Below, in pieces: positions 23,411-34,759 of a stretch of DNA of 64,000 nucleotides. Position 1 is the stretch's first letter. The number at the start of each line of letters is the position of its first letter. The stretch is from Hygrocybe punicea (lineage: Eukaryota; Basidiomycota; Agaricomycetes; Agaricales; Hygrophoraceae). The translations under genes and the position numbers were made by a program. The stretch spans positions 4,774,001 through 4,838,000 of the forward strand of contig OY744461.1 in NCBI GenBank assembly GCA_963556145.1, in the 5' to 3' direction. The notes under the pieces were generated by a model that had not been told where the DNA came from, made no database searches, and saw only the letters and a list, made by a program, of their open reading frames with translations.

Positions 23411-24257
23411 ACAGGGCGCGCAGTAGCATACCATGTCACACAGTATCTTGAAAGTACTTGACAAGTATACTAAATATCATTACCATAACATTCAACATGG
23501 TATTGTAACAGTATTCAGACATAAACTACAATACTTGTGCTCAAATTCATCTGAAGGTATGAAGGCAAATGAGACTTATACCCTTTCAATAACATCAAGC
23601 CTTTTGTTTCACTACTTTTACTGTATCTACAGCAAAGTACCATATAGTTCGGATAGAATACTTGCAGCCTAAGATGAATAAAAGTATTAAACTAGTAAGG
23701 AAGTTGTGCCACTTTCACTACTAGGATACCTTTTGAATCCTTTCAAGATACAGTGTGAAATAGTATAGTACTATTGCCATATTGTGGATTTAAGATACTG
23801 TGTCAATACTTTTAAGATACTTTTATTATAATAAAAGTACTGAAACAGTATCTTAAAAGTATTGACACAGTATCTTAAATCTACAATATGGCAACAGTAC
23901 TATACTATTTCACACTGTATCTTGAAAGGATTCAAAAGGTATCCTAGTAGTGAAAGTGGCACAACTTCCTTAATAGTTTAATACTTTTATTCATCTTAGG
24001 CTGCAAGTATTCTATCCGAACTATATGGTACTTTGCTGTAGATACAGTAAAAGTAGTGAAACAAAAGGCTTGATGTTATTGAAAGGGTATAAGTCTCATT
24101 TGCCTTCATACCTTCAGATGAATTTGAGCACAAGTATTGTAGTTTATGTCTGAATACTGTTACAATACCATGTTGAATGTTATGGTAATGATATTTAGTA
24201 TACTTGTCAAGTACTTTCAAGATACTGTGTGACATGGTATGCTACTGCGCGCCCTGT
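23411..24257. repeat. 847-bp foldback (long palindrome)
   Basis: Two nearly identical arms of about 410 bp face each other around a centre near 23833 (ATTATAAT). Both ends read ACAGGGCGCGCAGTAGCATAC. Each arm encodes the same 79-codon ORF in opposite orientation (23433-23672 and 23996-24235), which proves near-perfect arm identity. The motif AAGATACTG/CAGTATCTT recurs through the arms. Flanks show no clear target duplication. Confidence 0.9.
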
Positions 24258-24596
24258 GAAGAGTTATTCAAAAACAAGAATGAAAAACAATGAAAAACAA
24301 TGAAAGCTGAGCAGGAATCAGGAAATATGGAGTTGGAAGAGCATGGTGATGAAGAAGCTGGAATTGATATTGATAGAGAATGTGTTAATATAATTGTTTC
24401 ATAAAGTAATAGTATAAAGAATTAATAAATACATGTTTGAGTTTACAGATATGAATAGTGAATGATGCAAACTTATGGGATTTGCTACAAGCATATACAT
24501 GTAACTACTACAGTGACATGACTACCCAGTGACAAAAAAAAACAACCCAGACACATAAATTGAGACAATGACAACTACATAACTAAAAACCACAAT

Positions 24597-24639
24597 GCAA
24601 CAACAGCAACAACAACAACAACAGCAACAGCAACAGCAA

Positions 24640-24680
<41 letters not shown>

Positions 24681-24705
24681 ACAGCAACAACAGCAACAGT
24701 GACAG
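24597..24705. repeat. CAACAG/CAACAA microsatellite
   Basis: An imperfect array of CAACAG and CAACAA hexamers without interruption, inside D1. It gives long Gln/Asn/Thr or Val/Ala runs in all frames and is not evidence of a gene. Confidence 0.9.
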
Positions 24706-25350
24706 TGACAATGGGAAAATAATGGGAATAAAGTGAATCATGATGAACCTTTGAAGGGTCCTTGGACTTTGCTAGAGCTTTGGACAGGTTTATCCAATCA
24801 TTGAAGACAATGCTAAGATAATGATGATTTTTTTGGAATTGATATGGATCAGTATACACTGGAGTTAACAGTTAGAATTTAATAGTCATTTAGTATCTTG
24901 AATATTTGAAATATCTAGGAATATAGCAATAAAGTGACAAATGTTTTGCAAGGAATCCACCTGGACTCCACTCCCTACCAAATATGGAGCATGGGAAAAT
25001 ATTGCCTAATTTGGTTAGTGTGCCCATTGTATACCCCAACCCATACATAGTGTCAGATTTATTTTATTTACAAAATTGAGTGACAAAAATGCAAAAAAGT
25101 CAAAAAAAGCCGGCACTTTTCAAAAACTTGGCAGGATTCCCACTAGATTCCCAGTGGATTCACAGTAAATTCCTGACTGAGTCACTCCATTCAAATAGAC
25201 GATATGCCCCACTGGACTCCCACTGGACTCCTACTTGTTTCAGGATTTTATGGGATTTCCACTGTGAGAATCCAGTGGGAATCTACACCCAAAATGTGGC
25301 AAAGTGGGAATCCAGTGGGAAGTGTATGGAATCAAACAGTGTAGAGCAAT

Positions 25351-26674
25351 GTTGAAACCTCAAAATGGTAATAGTTTGGTATAGCAACAACAGATACTAT
25401 AGAATTGTATTGAGCACCAAAACACTAACAACCTTCCACCTAATCCAATCATGACCCACTCACACTCCTCGGCACCTTCGATCTCAAGCCATACCTGGGG
25501 TATTGGCAAATCCAGCCCCATACCAGTCCTGCGCGATCCCTTGCCAATGATCCTTCTTTGGCTCCACATCCAACAGGCATGCTGTGGTGACACCAATGCT
25601 CAATGATGGCAACTCATTGACATGATAAGCAGACATATTGACAGATTTGGAGTCAGAGACACACCATTCCTTTGGCCCCACAGAGGCCATGTGCACATCA
25701 AATGTCATGGCAGCATGTGTCTGTGAGGATCTAGCTGACCCCGCTGCCCTTGACACATTGGGCTGTGCAGTCATCATCATCTGCCTCGTTCTTGTCATCC
25801 CCATTGTTGCTCCCATTGTGGCATCATCATCCTCATTGGCCTTGTGGGCATAGCTAGAATGTTGTTAGTAAAAAAAATCAATGAAAGATTTTAAAAGAAT
25901 CACCAATGCAGTGCCCTTCCCACTGTGTCCAGCACTTGGGGGCGTTGCTGGTGCTGCTACCATGCTACTGCCACCACTGTTGTCACTATTGCTGCTGTCT
26001 CCTGTTGCTGTTGCTGCTGCTGCCTGTTGAGAATGGGGCGAGAAAGAGGGAGTGGGAGAAGAGGGGGGCCCTTCACCTGTTATTCGCCATTGTTGCCATT
26101 GCCATCCTGTTGGTGTTGGCTTACATGAGCAAGAGCTAGTAGTCAGGATGTGATGATATATCTGCAAAAACTCACATAAGGGCATGGGTGAACCCACCCA
26201 TGCCCAATGCAACTTGCACCATTGCTACATCCATGTTCACTCACCATCTGTGGTCCCCATCCCCATCATGATGGAATTGGAGTATGGGAGCCTCCACACA
26301 GTCATGGGTGGTCTAAAATGGTGAAAGTGCAATGTTGTGAAATCAAAAGGAAAAAGTGAACAAAGATAGGACTTAGAGAATTTTGCGAAGTCAAATGCTA
26401 GGTTTTTGGAGACCTGTGTAGTATCAGCTTGATTTTTAGAGGAATAAGTAGTGGGCACACAGAGCAGCATAGTGCTATCAAGTGCTACATAGTCAAGGGT
26501 TTGCTATGGCTGCTATGAATTTGCTATGCCTACTATGGAATTTGGGCAAATGCTATGGCCCAAACCAGGTTTTGCTGATGTAAGTTACAGATCAACAACA
26601 ACATCACACTACCATGACGAGATGATGATTCCCACCCCAACAGCTATGGTCAGAATCTTGAGGGTGATGTGTAA
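25351..26674. other. ORF fragments of unknown nature
   Basis: Minus-strand ORFs at 25484-25816 (110 codons, containing SVNMSAYHVNELPSL) and 25865-26212 (115 codons) are separated by a plausible 49-bp intron with an ACTAAC branch site and TAG acceptor (about 25862-25910). The combined product matches nothing I recognise, and joining the ORFs does not give one clean frame. It may be a decayed gene or a fragment of another low-complexity element. Confidence 0.3.
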
Positions 26675-27392
26675 GGCCCTGTTTGGCTGGGATTATAATC
26701 TGAGATTATTCACAAGATTATTTACACTATCCAAACTTTTGCAAAGTCATGCTTCCTCTTTTGGATCTTGCTGATCAGCTGACTGTAAAGCTGAAATCGA
26801 CATGACTATTCTGGTAACTTAGTAATCATTCTGTCAATACTTTAAACTCCACATACCACAGGCTTTTGGATGAAAAAAAGAGTTATCCTATATTAGTTTG
26901 CACTAACCAAGGCTACACCAAGTTTTGTAGTAGATTTGTATGGGAGATTAATAACTGCTGGATGAGCAGTCATGCTGGCTAAGCTAGTACTAAGAATAGA
27001 CTGTCTCTAACCCAATTAGGCCAAATAATCCGAAAGCAGCCACAAGGAAATCAATGAAGAATTCCTCACTCAACCTCACTACTTGAACTATGCTAGATGA
27101 GCTTCATTAGTCCTGTGATGTATGCTATTATTTTATAATGCATTTTTGTACACTGCAGCATGAGTTCCTTACTGCGAAAACAATGCCATGTCACCAGTCA
27201 GCACATGCCTTGATGACAACCAACCAACATGTGATTTGACGACTGAAGACCTTACCTAGATTTGGTTCAATGGTCACACTAGTCACACCAAATGCCACAG
27301 CAAACAATCAGCGAATAATCTGAAAGCTGATTATTTCATTTTGGCAGTAAAATTTGAATAATCTCAGATTATAATCCCAGCCGAACAGGGCC
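26675..27392. mobile_element. PIF/Harbinger-type MITE
   Basis: 718 bp with inverted repeats of about 38 bp that begin GGCCCTGTTTGGCTGGGATT on the left and have one mismatch in that stretch on the right. The element is flanked by TAA at 26672-26674 and 27393-27395. A 3-bp TAA/TTA duplication and GGCC..GTT ends are characteristic of PIF/Harbinger (Tourist-like) MITEs. No protein is encoded. Confidence 0.85.
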
Positions 27393-28021
27393 TAAGTTAT
27401 TAAGTTTTTTCTTTTGAGGTTAGAGGCAAAGACACATGAAATTTTTTAAGTCCAAAAACTAAACAAAAAAATACCTGTGACTGTTGTGCGTTATGCACAC
27501 AGCTATAATTTGGGGCAGATGTAGATCTATAATATAAAACTAGTATTTCTGCCTTCTCGAAGGCGGCTTGGCAGCACCTTGATGCAAAGCTACCCAATCA
27601 TTTTGAGCGCAAAAAAGCCTGAGTTCGGCATATAGTCATACTAATTAGCCACGTATTAGATTGATCGTATCTATCTCGATGCCGCCAGCGCCAAGCAGTC
27701 GCCGGCATGGTTGTTGTTCAGGTTTCACCCAATCCCTAGAACCATCTGTTCGCCATGTTCACCTACACCTCCAGCTCCAACTTGCCTGCTAGCCCGTAAA
27801 TGACAGAATTCAGACTATCCCAAGAAACGAACGCAACGTTGATCTAGTGTCGTTTCATGTCCCCGGTATTCAGGCAATTCCATCTTTTTCCCCTGCGGCC
27901 TCCGCGTCTGGGTTATGGAGAAGTTCATCTATACTGATTCTGTCCGTGATTATCGATGCTAACCTGGAGGGAACAACGAATAGGACATCATACTGACGAG
28001 GCTTGGCCGATGGCACTAGAT
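27393..28021. other. 3' flank of the transcription factor gene
   Basis: No ORF of note. The base composition becomes more balanced from about 27540 on, like the adjoining host gene. It probably holds the 3' untranslated region and terminator, which cannot be delimited. Confidence 0.4.
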
Positions 28022-30287
28022 TTATCCAACATATGGAACGGCTCTTCCTAGCTCCAGAATGCATTGGCGTAAAACGGCGATCATGAACTGCAGATTGCCT
28101 GCGTAAATTCCCATTGTTGCCGAGGGTGGAGCAGAAGTCAACCGTTGCTGCTCTCGAAGAAGCACGTCCTTGGCAACCGTCCAACATATCTGCAAGCCAA
28201 TAGTGAGGAAACTTTAATGAATAAATAACGGTTGATGCACCGACCGATAGAATGGGATCGAGTAAATCAAAGTCTTGTGTTGAGAATGTGTTGGCAACAC
28301 TGACAATCTCCACGACAGAGTCGAGACACCTCCGGTAGGACTCAGCGTGGGTCGGTGCAAGGAGCTTATGTAGGTCCGCCAACGCCGTGGTCGAAATGAT
28401 GACGCACAGTTTCAGCGCGATTTCACTGGTATGCGTGCATGGGATAGAAGACACTCTCAGAATCGTCACATTGAGGTCAGAAATGTGCTGCTGGATATGT
28501 TCGATGAGGTTCCAGTACTTGTCGTACCACGAGGGTGGGGGTAGTGTGCCTACAGAGTATTTTAGCAAGAATATTTTAGCAAGAGTACAGCCAAAGCTAG
28601 CTCATTTGATGGGCGTACCATTCACCCAGTTATTCCACTGAGACACGAATTTTCGGGCTTCGTGCAATAAAGACACACTCTTTGTGCGCAAGATAACCAT
28701 ACCAAGCGTTGACACTGTATGGTGAAGTTTCTATGTGGGTATCTTTCAGCAAAGCGGTTGTATCGTTTGCAAATTAGTCAAACAGGGACACACCAGGACC
28801 ATACGGAAGTCCTCATCCAATCCGCTGTTAAGTACTGGCGGTAGGTTGAGCAATAGATCAGAAACCTTGTCGAGGTAGAGCAGCTGGCACAAGGCATTCC
28901 TTTCCTCGTCCCTCTCGTCGTTCGCAACCAACGGCCAACTGGCGTCCGTGATGTCAACTTGTCGATCGTAAATCTTGCCAGAGGGAGTGGTGATGTGCAT
29001 TTTGTACTGTAACACAACATTGCTAGCTTTAAGTAAAAGCTCTCTGCCTTGGTATAGCTCGTGTTTGAAAAAGAAATAGATTGCTATTAAGCAATATGCC
29101 TGCAGCAAGGTGACTGCGTTTGGTGATGTCGGGCCTGCCAGCGATTCTAGAGCAAGTTGAAGGTGTATAGCTTCTTCATTAAAACAAAGGACAATGCGAT
29201 CGCTTGGATGAAATATGCAGCCCCAAAGGTGTGCGACGTGGACTATGACAGGATGGATAATGTTCCCCGTAAGATCCCCCTGATTCAGTGCTTCGAGTTT
29301 ATGTTGCGGCATGCTCAAACCAAGTTGAACACCGTGATTGAAGAAAACCGATCGCCTATTGTTCCGCATTCAGACATTCGAGGACCGCCGGCGAAGTATG
29401 TAATAAGACTCACAGCTGTGCGAGAACACCATACGACGACGTGCGACGGACAAGTGTCGACGAAAGATCGGATCCAACCGAAGTGAATGGAAAAGGTTGT
29501 TCTGACATGATAGAGGTGATCAGGTGTGGTGTGTACGGGCCAAGAAAGTCATTTGAGGACGTAGACAATCCAACGGGAGACTCTACCTCCTTCGACGATG
29601 GTATGTTGACTGAGAGATCAACCACAGCAACGGAAAAATCTGGCATTGAGGACGCCGATGATGTTCGCGGTGTAGAGTCAAATGCTAAGTCGAAGTCGGA
29701 GATGAATGGCTGCTCGAAACGCGGACCCATATTCCAATTGTCAGCTGGGGTGCCCGGGGTTGCCAGATCCAAGGTCTCGGCTATTTGCGACGAGTCCTCA
29801 TACACGCGGAGCCGTTCCTCAAGTTCTTGTGTACGCTTGAGTAAGGCCGTGGTGACGCTAGGGCATGCGTTGTCATCGTACTCGCACTGGTCTTCCTTCT
29901 TAGCGATTGCACAAGTACGACAAAAAGGTCGTTCGCCATTGCATTTCTGTTGGACGGGTCATGTATCGAGGTTGCGAAATTAAGAGATATGTAGATCGTA
30001 CCTTCTTTTTGCGTCTATGATACCAAGTCAGAAGGTCATCAATGGACAATTGTTTTCAGCTGACCGACACGCAGTACACGCCGCCCCTCTACGCAACAGG
30101 TCATATTCGGATGGTTGGGTTTTGTTCACGGTATAATCGCAGTGGACCATCGTTTTTGCTTTCTCACAAGGTCTGCAAGTAGGTGTTCCGCCGTCACATC
30201 GCTAGAGATTGTGTAAGAACGAGAATGGAGGCGAAAGCTAGACTTAACAATTTTTTTTCTCCTGCAAGCCGAACATGTCTTTGGCAT
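28022..30287 (-). CDS. Tandem Zn2Cys6 transcription factor
   Basis: Predicted nuclear regulator of 625 residues from eight minus-strand exons: 30287-30249, 30201-30065, 30014-30002, 29946-29414, 29355-28784, 28714-28619, 28549-28230, 28189-28022. All introns are GT-AG and 40-69 bp; the spliced length is exactly 626 codons. Residues 5-34 form one Zn2Cys6 cluster (Cys 5, 8, 15, 22, 25, 34; CSACRRKKIRCDGG) and residues 55-84 a second (Cys 55, 58, 65, 72, 75, 84; CTACRRKKKKCNGE). A short Leu-rich heptad stretch near 97-113 could dimerise. The remaining helical region (about 240-600) resembles the middle homology region of fungal Zn2Cys6 factors and carries DDERDEERNALCQLLYLDK near its centre. Zn2Cys6 proteins bind DNA, usually through CGG triplets; its targets are unknown. 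The ATG is the first in its exon frame. The last 40-bp intron is short, and without it the frame would end at 27870 instead. Confidence 0.85.
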
Positions 30288-30334
30288 CTCTTCAGAGGAA
30301 TTGCTATGTTTACTGGTGAAGGCTGTGGATCAAT

Positions 30335-30470
30335 TGGGAGGACATCCGTAACATGTCTTTTATTCGGAACCATATAGTTTCCCCATGTTGGGACGAGATT
30401 GCAACACCGCAATGACCCCGGAAAAAACTTTGAACTCAATACCCTAAACGGGCTACACCGTCAAAATTAG
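30335..30470. repeat. Solo end of a small inverted-repeat element
   Basis: GGGAGGACATCCGTAACATG through CCCTAAACGGG matches 35030-35150, where the same sequence is one end of a complete small element. Only one end is present here. It begins about 48 bp upstream of the start codon of the Zn2Cys6 gene, so it occupies the gene's promoter-proximal region. Confidence 0.7.
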
Positions 30471-30506
30471 TCAGTGCTGTGACAGCCTTGGTCAAAAATG
30501 GATTTG

Positions 30507-31475
30507 ATAGCCTGGGACAAGGGGGGCCCGGCATTCAAAAACTTAAACGTGGGTCGAAAAATTTCATTTCGACAATTTCAGGGACCTCCCCCCCCCCCCC
30601 TCCTTCCTAATATGGGTATATTTAATTATGTAATATACAAAAAAGGCAATCCAATCTACCGCAGACTCTTCTTGATGTTTGCATGCACCTCACACCGCCA
30701 GTTGCGAGGCACGAAGTCAAGGTTGAGACAATCCAAATGAAACTGTACCAACACCCAATCAGTCTGAACATAAATGTAGTGGAAAATTACTTACCCATTG
30801 AGTCTCGCAGCCTGGATAAATGCACCTGGCAGCCTTGTCGGCCTCAATATCAGTCTGACTCACTTTATTGCCACACAAGCAGGCATATATGTCTGCCATA
30901 TCCCGAGTCTTCCGTACTCAGCCAATGCGGGTAGGTTCAGCAGCAATTGTGAACTCTGTCTGGTTTGTTCCAACATCTTGTGGATCATCAGTGACCGGAG
31001 TGCTCAAATCACACACCACTCACTTGGCAATGTTGAGGAATTGGTCGGAATGATAGCTTCAGGGAGCTCCTCGTCGTTGTCTGTTAACTCACTCCTAACT
31101 GATCCTTCCTCAGACATGTGCGGTTCGACAACATTTGGACTTGCCAGTGTGTTGCCCCAGACTTGCCTGTCCACCAGTCCCCACCAATATCATCTCATGG
31201 CATTCTGGGCACTCGAGCTTGTCACCAGCTTGGAATTTTGGTGCTGCCTGTCATTTGTATTAGTTTCCTGTATCTATGGATGATTCATTACGTGCCGTTT
31301 TATTTGATTTCACCATGGCGCAAGTGTTCCGTGCACTCAGGGGTGGCAGGAAAGTCAAAAATTACTATATAAGGCTACATATTAAAGTTTTTTTTTTTTT
31401 TTTTTGCGTGGCCTGTGACCCCCCCCCCCCCCACCTCGGGTGCGGGGTTTGAATGCCGGGCCCCCCTTGGCCTGG
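30507..31475. mobile_element. Small inverted-repeat element carrying a PHD-like gene
   Basis: The left end CAAGGGGGGCCCGGCATTCA (30519 on) is repeated inverted at the right end (about 31450-31470, TGAATGCCGGGCCCCCCTTG). A C run follows or precedes each end (30590-30602 and 31420-31433), and a T run of about 17 lies at 31390-31406. Inside is a minus-strand zinc-finger gene fragment. No transposase is present, and the target duplication is not clear, so the superfamily is unassigned. Confidence 0.6.
30656..31340 (-). pseudogene. PHD-like zinc-finger gene fragment
   Basis: The minus strand encodes ADIYACLCGNKVSQTDIEAD and, a few residues on, CIYPGCETQW. A GT-AG intron of about 52 bp (near 30740-30792) follows, then FHLDCLNLDFVPRNWRCEVH and a stop near 30656. 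The pattern C-x-C, C-x4-C, H-x2-C, C-x2-H is that of a PHD finger of a type common in mushroom transposon-associated proteins, with the final cysteine replaced by histidine. Upstream coding-like sequence (EELPEAIIPTNSS, TNQTEFTIAAEPTRIG) is broken by in-frame stops, so it is probably a remnant. PHD fingers usually bind histone H3 tails; whether this one could is unknown. Confidence 0.55.
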
Positions 31476-31758
31476 GAGTCATGTTTGATGTAATAATTAT
31501 GCAACCTCCAAAAAAGGATTTCTCAAATCATTTGATGAATGTTGGCGGCACAACCTTGAGACAAGGTTTGTCTCAAGTCCAAGGTCCAAAGGTGCCAATC
31601 CATGATGACTCAGCCTTGTGATAATGTCGCTAGACAGGCGTTACCTTCGTTGCCAGCTAAATCATCAAGGTCAAAGGCTCAAACAACTAGTGTTTAAAGG
31701 TCCGGTCCTGGTTGCTGTAATGGTCTTTTGTCATTAGAATTGGAATTTTGCTTGTTTA

Positions 31759-33242
31759 TAGTGTTGCCGAAGTTCGGTTCGGTCCGGTTTTTCGCTATTT
31801 TTGAAAAACCGGAACCAGAACCGATGGTTCGGTTCAGCGAAATGCCAAACCCGAACCGGAACCGTGTCAAACGGTTTCACGGCGTTCGGTCTGCATTCAA
31901 ACACGGTTCGAACCGCGAACCCACCTCCAAGTACCTCGCGCGGGCCAGACGCGCGTCAATTGACGCGGCTGTCACCCTCACGAGGTAGATGGGGGGGCTC
32001 CGTCTGTTTTTGCGAGGTTGGGTTGGGGCCAGGCACTTCCCATGGGCGTCCGCATGTGCTAACTACCTCGCGAAGAACGGGGCACGTCAATTGACGCGCT
32101 CCGTCTGTTTTCGCGAGGTTGGATGGGGCTGGGGACTTCCTATGGGCGTCCGCACGTCAATTGACGCGGCTAGGGCGTGTTCGTGAGGTGGGTCTTCGTC
32201 GTCGCCTCGTCGATTCCCCTCGTTAGCCGATGTCGTTGGGACTGGATTTGGGGGACGTACCTGGCTGCTGCCACCGGTGTTGCTCTGCTGCTGCTGCTGC
32301 TACTGCCGTTGCCGCTGCTGCCGCTGCTGCTGCTGTTGCCACTGCCGTTGCCGCTGCTGCTGTTGCTGTTGCCGCTGCTGCTGCTGCTGTTGCCGTTGCC
32401 ATTGCTGCTGCTGCTGCTGTTGTTGCGGTCATTTGGCCGTCGTCGTCGTTGTCATTTGGCCGTCGTCGTCGGGGTGGTGGTATGTGGTGTTGCCACTGCC
32501 GTTGCTGCTAGTGTTGCCGTAGTTTGGTTCCGAACCTAGCCGAACCCGGTTCAAACCCCGAACCGAACCCTAGGTTCAGTCTAAGTTCAGCCAAGTGCTG
32601 AACCGGACCGCGGGTTCAGTTCCGGGTTTCGAGGCCTGCCGGATTGCCTGAACGGCTCCAAACCGCGTCCAAACTGCGAACGCGGATATTTTTAAGGTAT
32701 TTATTTTATTTATTTTTCGCATTCCTTTACTTACTTTTTCGTGTTAAACGGTATCATGTGACCGTTACAAGTAGCTTTCTTCACCAACACGCAACAACGC
32801 AAGGCCAATGAACGCGACACAATGTCGCGTTCATGAACACAGGTACGTATTTTACTTTCCTGAACTTTACTAATGTTGCCTGCTACAGGAAGCTCGACCG
32901 CGACCGCAGTGTGACCACACCCATGGCCGCGAGATGACCACCCAACGCCAACCCAATGCCAACGGACGCGCGACAGCTGCAACACCACCACCACCACCAC
33001 CACCAGCGGCGGCAACAACAACGGCAACGACAACCACGACGGCCAGCAGCAGCAGCAGCAATGCCGGCAGCAGCAGCAGTGGCAACGGCAACGGCAACGG
33101 CAGCGGCAGCAGCAACGGCCACGACAGCAGCGGCAGCAGTGGCAGCAGCAACGGCGACGGCAGCAGGAGCAGCGCCGGCAGCGGCAGCAATGACGGCAGC
33201 AACGACGGCAGCAACGACGGCAGCAACGACGGCAGCAACAGC

Positions 33243-33273
<31 letters not shown>

Positions 33274-34117
33274 GTGGCAGCAACACCACCACAACCATAC
33301 CACCGCCCTGACGAGGACAACGGTTGGCAGCAGCAGCGCCGGCAATGCCACGCAGGGACCACGGGACAAGACCCCCCGTCCCTCCACATCCCTTGGGGAC
33401 ACCGGAGGGCTCCCCCGCACCCATCTACCTCGCGAAGTGCAGCGCCGTATCTATTGATACGCGCCTGCCATTCACGAGGAGAACGGACGGGTTGAGCCCA
33501 CCTCGGTCTGGGTTTCAGACCGCGTCTGAACCCAGACCGAACGCGAAGAGACGGTTCGACGCTGTCTGGGTCCGGGTTTGGCCATGCGCCAAACCGGACC
33601 CGAAGTTCAGTTCGCGGTTCCGCCAAAAAGGGTCGGAACCGGACCGAACTGAACTTCGGCAACACTAGTTGCTGCTGCTGCCGCTGCTGCCATCGATTCA
33701 CTCCGACTCGCGTTGGAACGTGAGGGAGGTTGTTGGGTGGAGTTGACCGTGGGGGCCTTCTTTATGCGGTCAAGGTGGGCCACGGGGGGCTGTTCTATGT
33801 AATAAAATGTCAGTAAAATATAGTATGAGGCCGTTACTTACCGTGGTTGTTGAGTAACGTTCAAGTTAGTGTTTCGCGCGAGTATGTTTAAGGTCACATG
33901 ACCTAAGTTCACGCGACTGCATAGAAAAAAATGTGAAAAATTAAGTATCTAAATGAGTATCTACGTAGGTAACTATACATTACAGTTCGCAGTTTGAACC
34001 GCGTTTGAACGCGGTTTGAACCGCATGTCAGTGCCAGAACCGCAAACTGAACCAGCGGTTCGGTTCGCGGTTCAAACTGGGTTCGGATCGGTTCTGAACC
34101 AAACTTCGGCATCACTA
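31759..34117. mobile_element. hAT-like element, GGTTCG-hexamer type (outer)
   Basis: The left end TAGTGTTGCCGAAGTTCGG and right end CCAAACTTCGGCATCACTA are inverted and flanked inward by GGTTCG/CGAACC hexamer arrays. Between them lie a GCGTCAATTGACGCG palindrome repeated four times (31957-32165), a CTG/CCG codon-repeat tract (32270-32430) and a second hAT-like element. No matching target duplication is found (CTTGTTTA against GCCATGCT), so the two ends may derive from different copies joined by deletion. The right end abuts the start of the decayed DDE gene. Confidence 0.55.
32509..33667. mobile_element. hAT-like element, GGTTCG-hexamer type (inner)
   Basis: 1,159 bp with ends TAGTGTTGCC / GGCAACACTA and an exact 8-bp duplication GTTGCTGC (32501-32508 and 33668-33675). 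Inside, a candidate intron (GTACGT near 32843 to CTACAG near 32889) precedes plus-strand codon repeats starting ATGACCACCCAACGCC (32935) and running through GGCAAC/AGCAGC units to about 33310. That gives Ser/Gly/Asn, Ala/Thr or Gln runs depending on the frame. No transposase is present. Confidence 0.85.
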
Positions 34118-34759
34118 GCCATGCTTGAGTGGGCAAAACAACTCCACACACGGGGTGTCCTGACACTCAACTCCCTGAAGATGGCTCAATGTCACAACAA
34201 AGAACTTATAGGTAACCTGACAGAAAGGATTACATCGCCATCAGGGAACATTTTCTACATGAACAACGTGGTGAAAGCCATAGTGAAGGTGACTTATTGT
34301 CTTTGATATTTCAGTTTGTACTGAATGTTTCTCAGGACTATGCTAACCCAATTACTCACTTCTCCATGGTAGACTATCCTGAGGATGCCAGACAAGGGAT
34401 GTCCCAAGTCTTTCATGGCAAGAAGATGCTCCTTGATATACCCTCTGAGATAGTGACACCTACAGTTTGGGTGAATGGTCCAATATATTATGAGATTTTG
34501 CAGTGCTCCTCAGGGGCATATTTCATCCCAGAGTGCTTTTTCTATCAAAAAACCACATCTGATAACCATGTGAATCTCCTTTTTACCGGAGAGCTCCACA
34601 CCTGAGGTTTTGATGTCCATAAATCAGACGTGAGTTCCCATCAGTGCCAGGTGATGCACTGACCAATTTATGACAATAGTCTGGATTCCTTGTTGATGAC
34701 GAGAGAACAATCACGCCAGTATCAACGTTCATGCGAACCTATGAAGATATCATTTCTGC

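Larger units (their letters stand above)
20960..25350. mobile_element. Large non-autonomous element D1 (GGATTCC-rich ends)
   Basis: The left end (20963-21060) and right end (25120-25350) are dense in GGAATCC/GGATTCC-type repeats in inverted arrangement. Segments 24760-24880 and 24940-25140 are closely similar to 60500-60620 and 61065-61290 in element D2, which defines a family. No transposase is visible. Inside are a low-complexity gene-like module (21350-22265), a large foldback (23411-24257) and a CAG/CAA array. The left end abuts the 3' end of Helitron copy 2, so the exact left boundary and target duplication could not be fixed. Confidence 0.6.

Noticed and set aside
32177..33701. Long Ala/Leu/Cys/Ser-repeat ORFs in five or six frames
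   Set aside because: Trinucleotide repeats (CTG, CAG, GGC) are open in all frames; only the position and splice-site context of one module was kept as a finding.
31759..34117. Outer hAT-like element treated as one clean insertion
   Set aside because: The two ends are good but the adjacent 8-bp sequences do not match, so a single insertion event is not supported; it is listed with reduced confidence.
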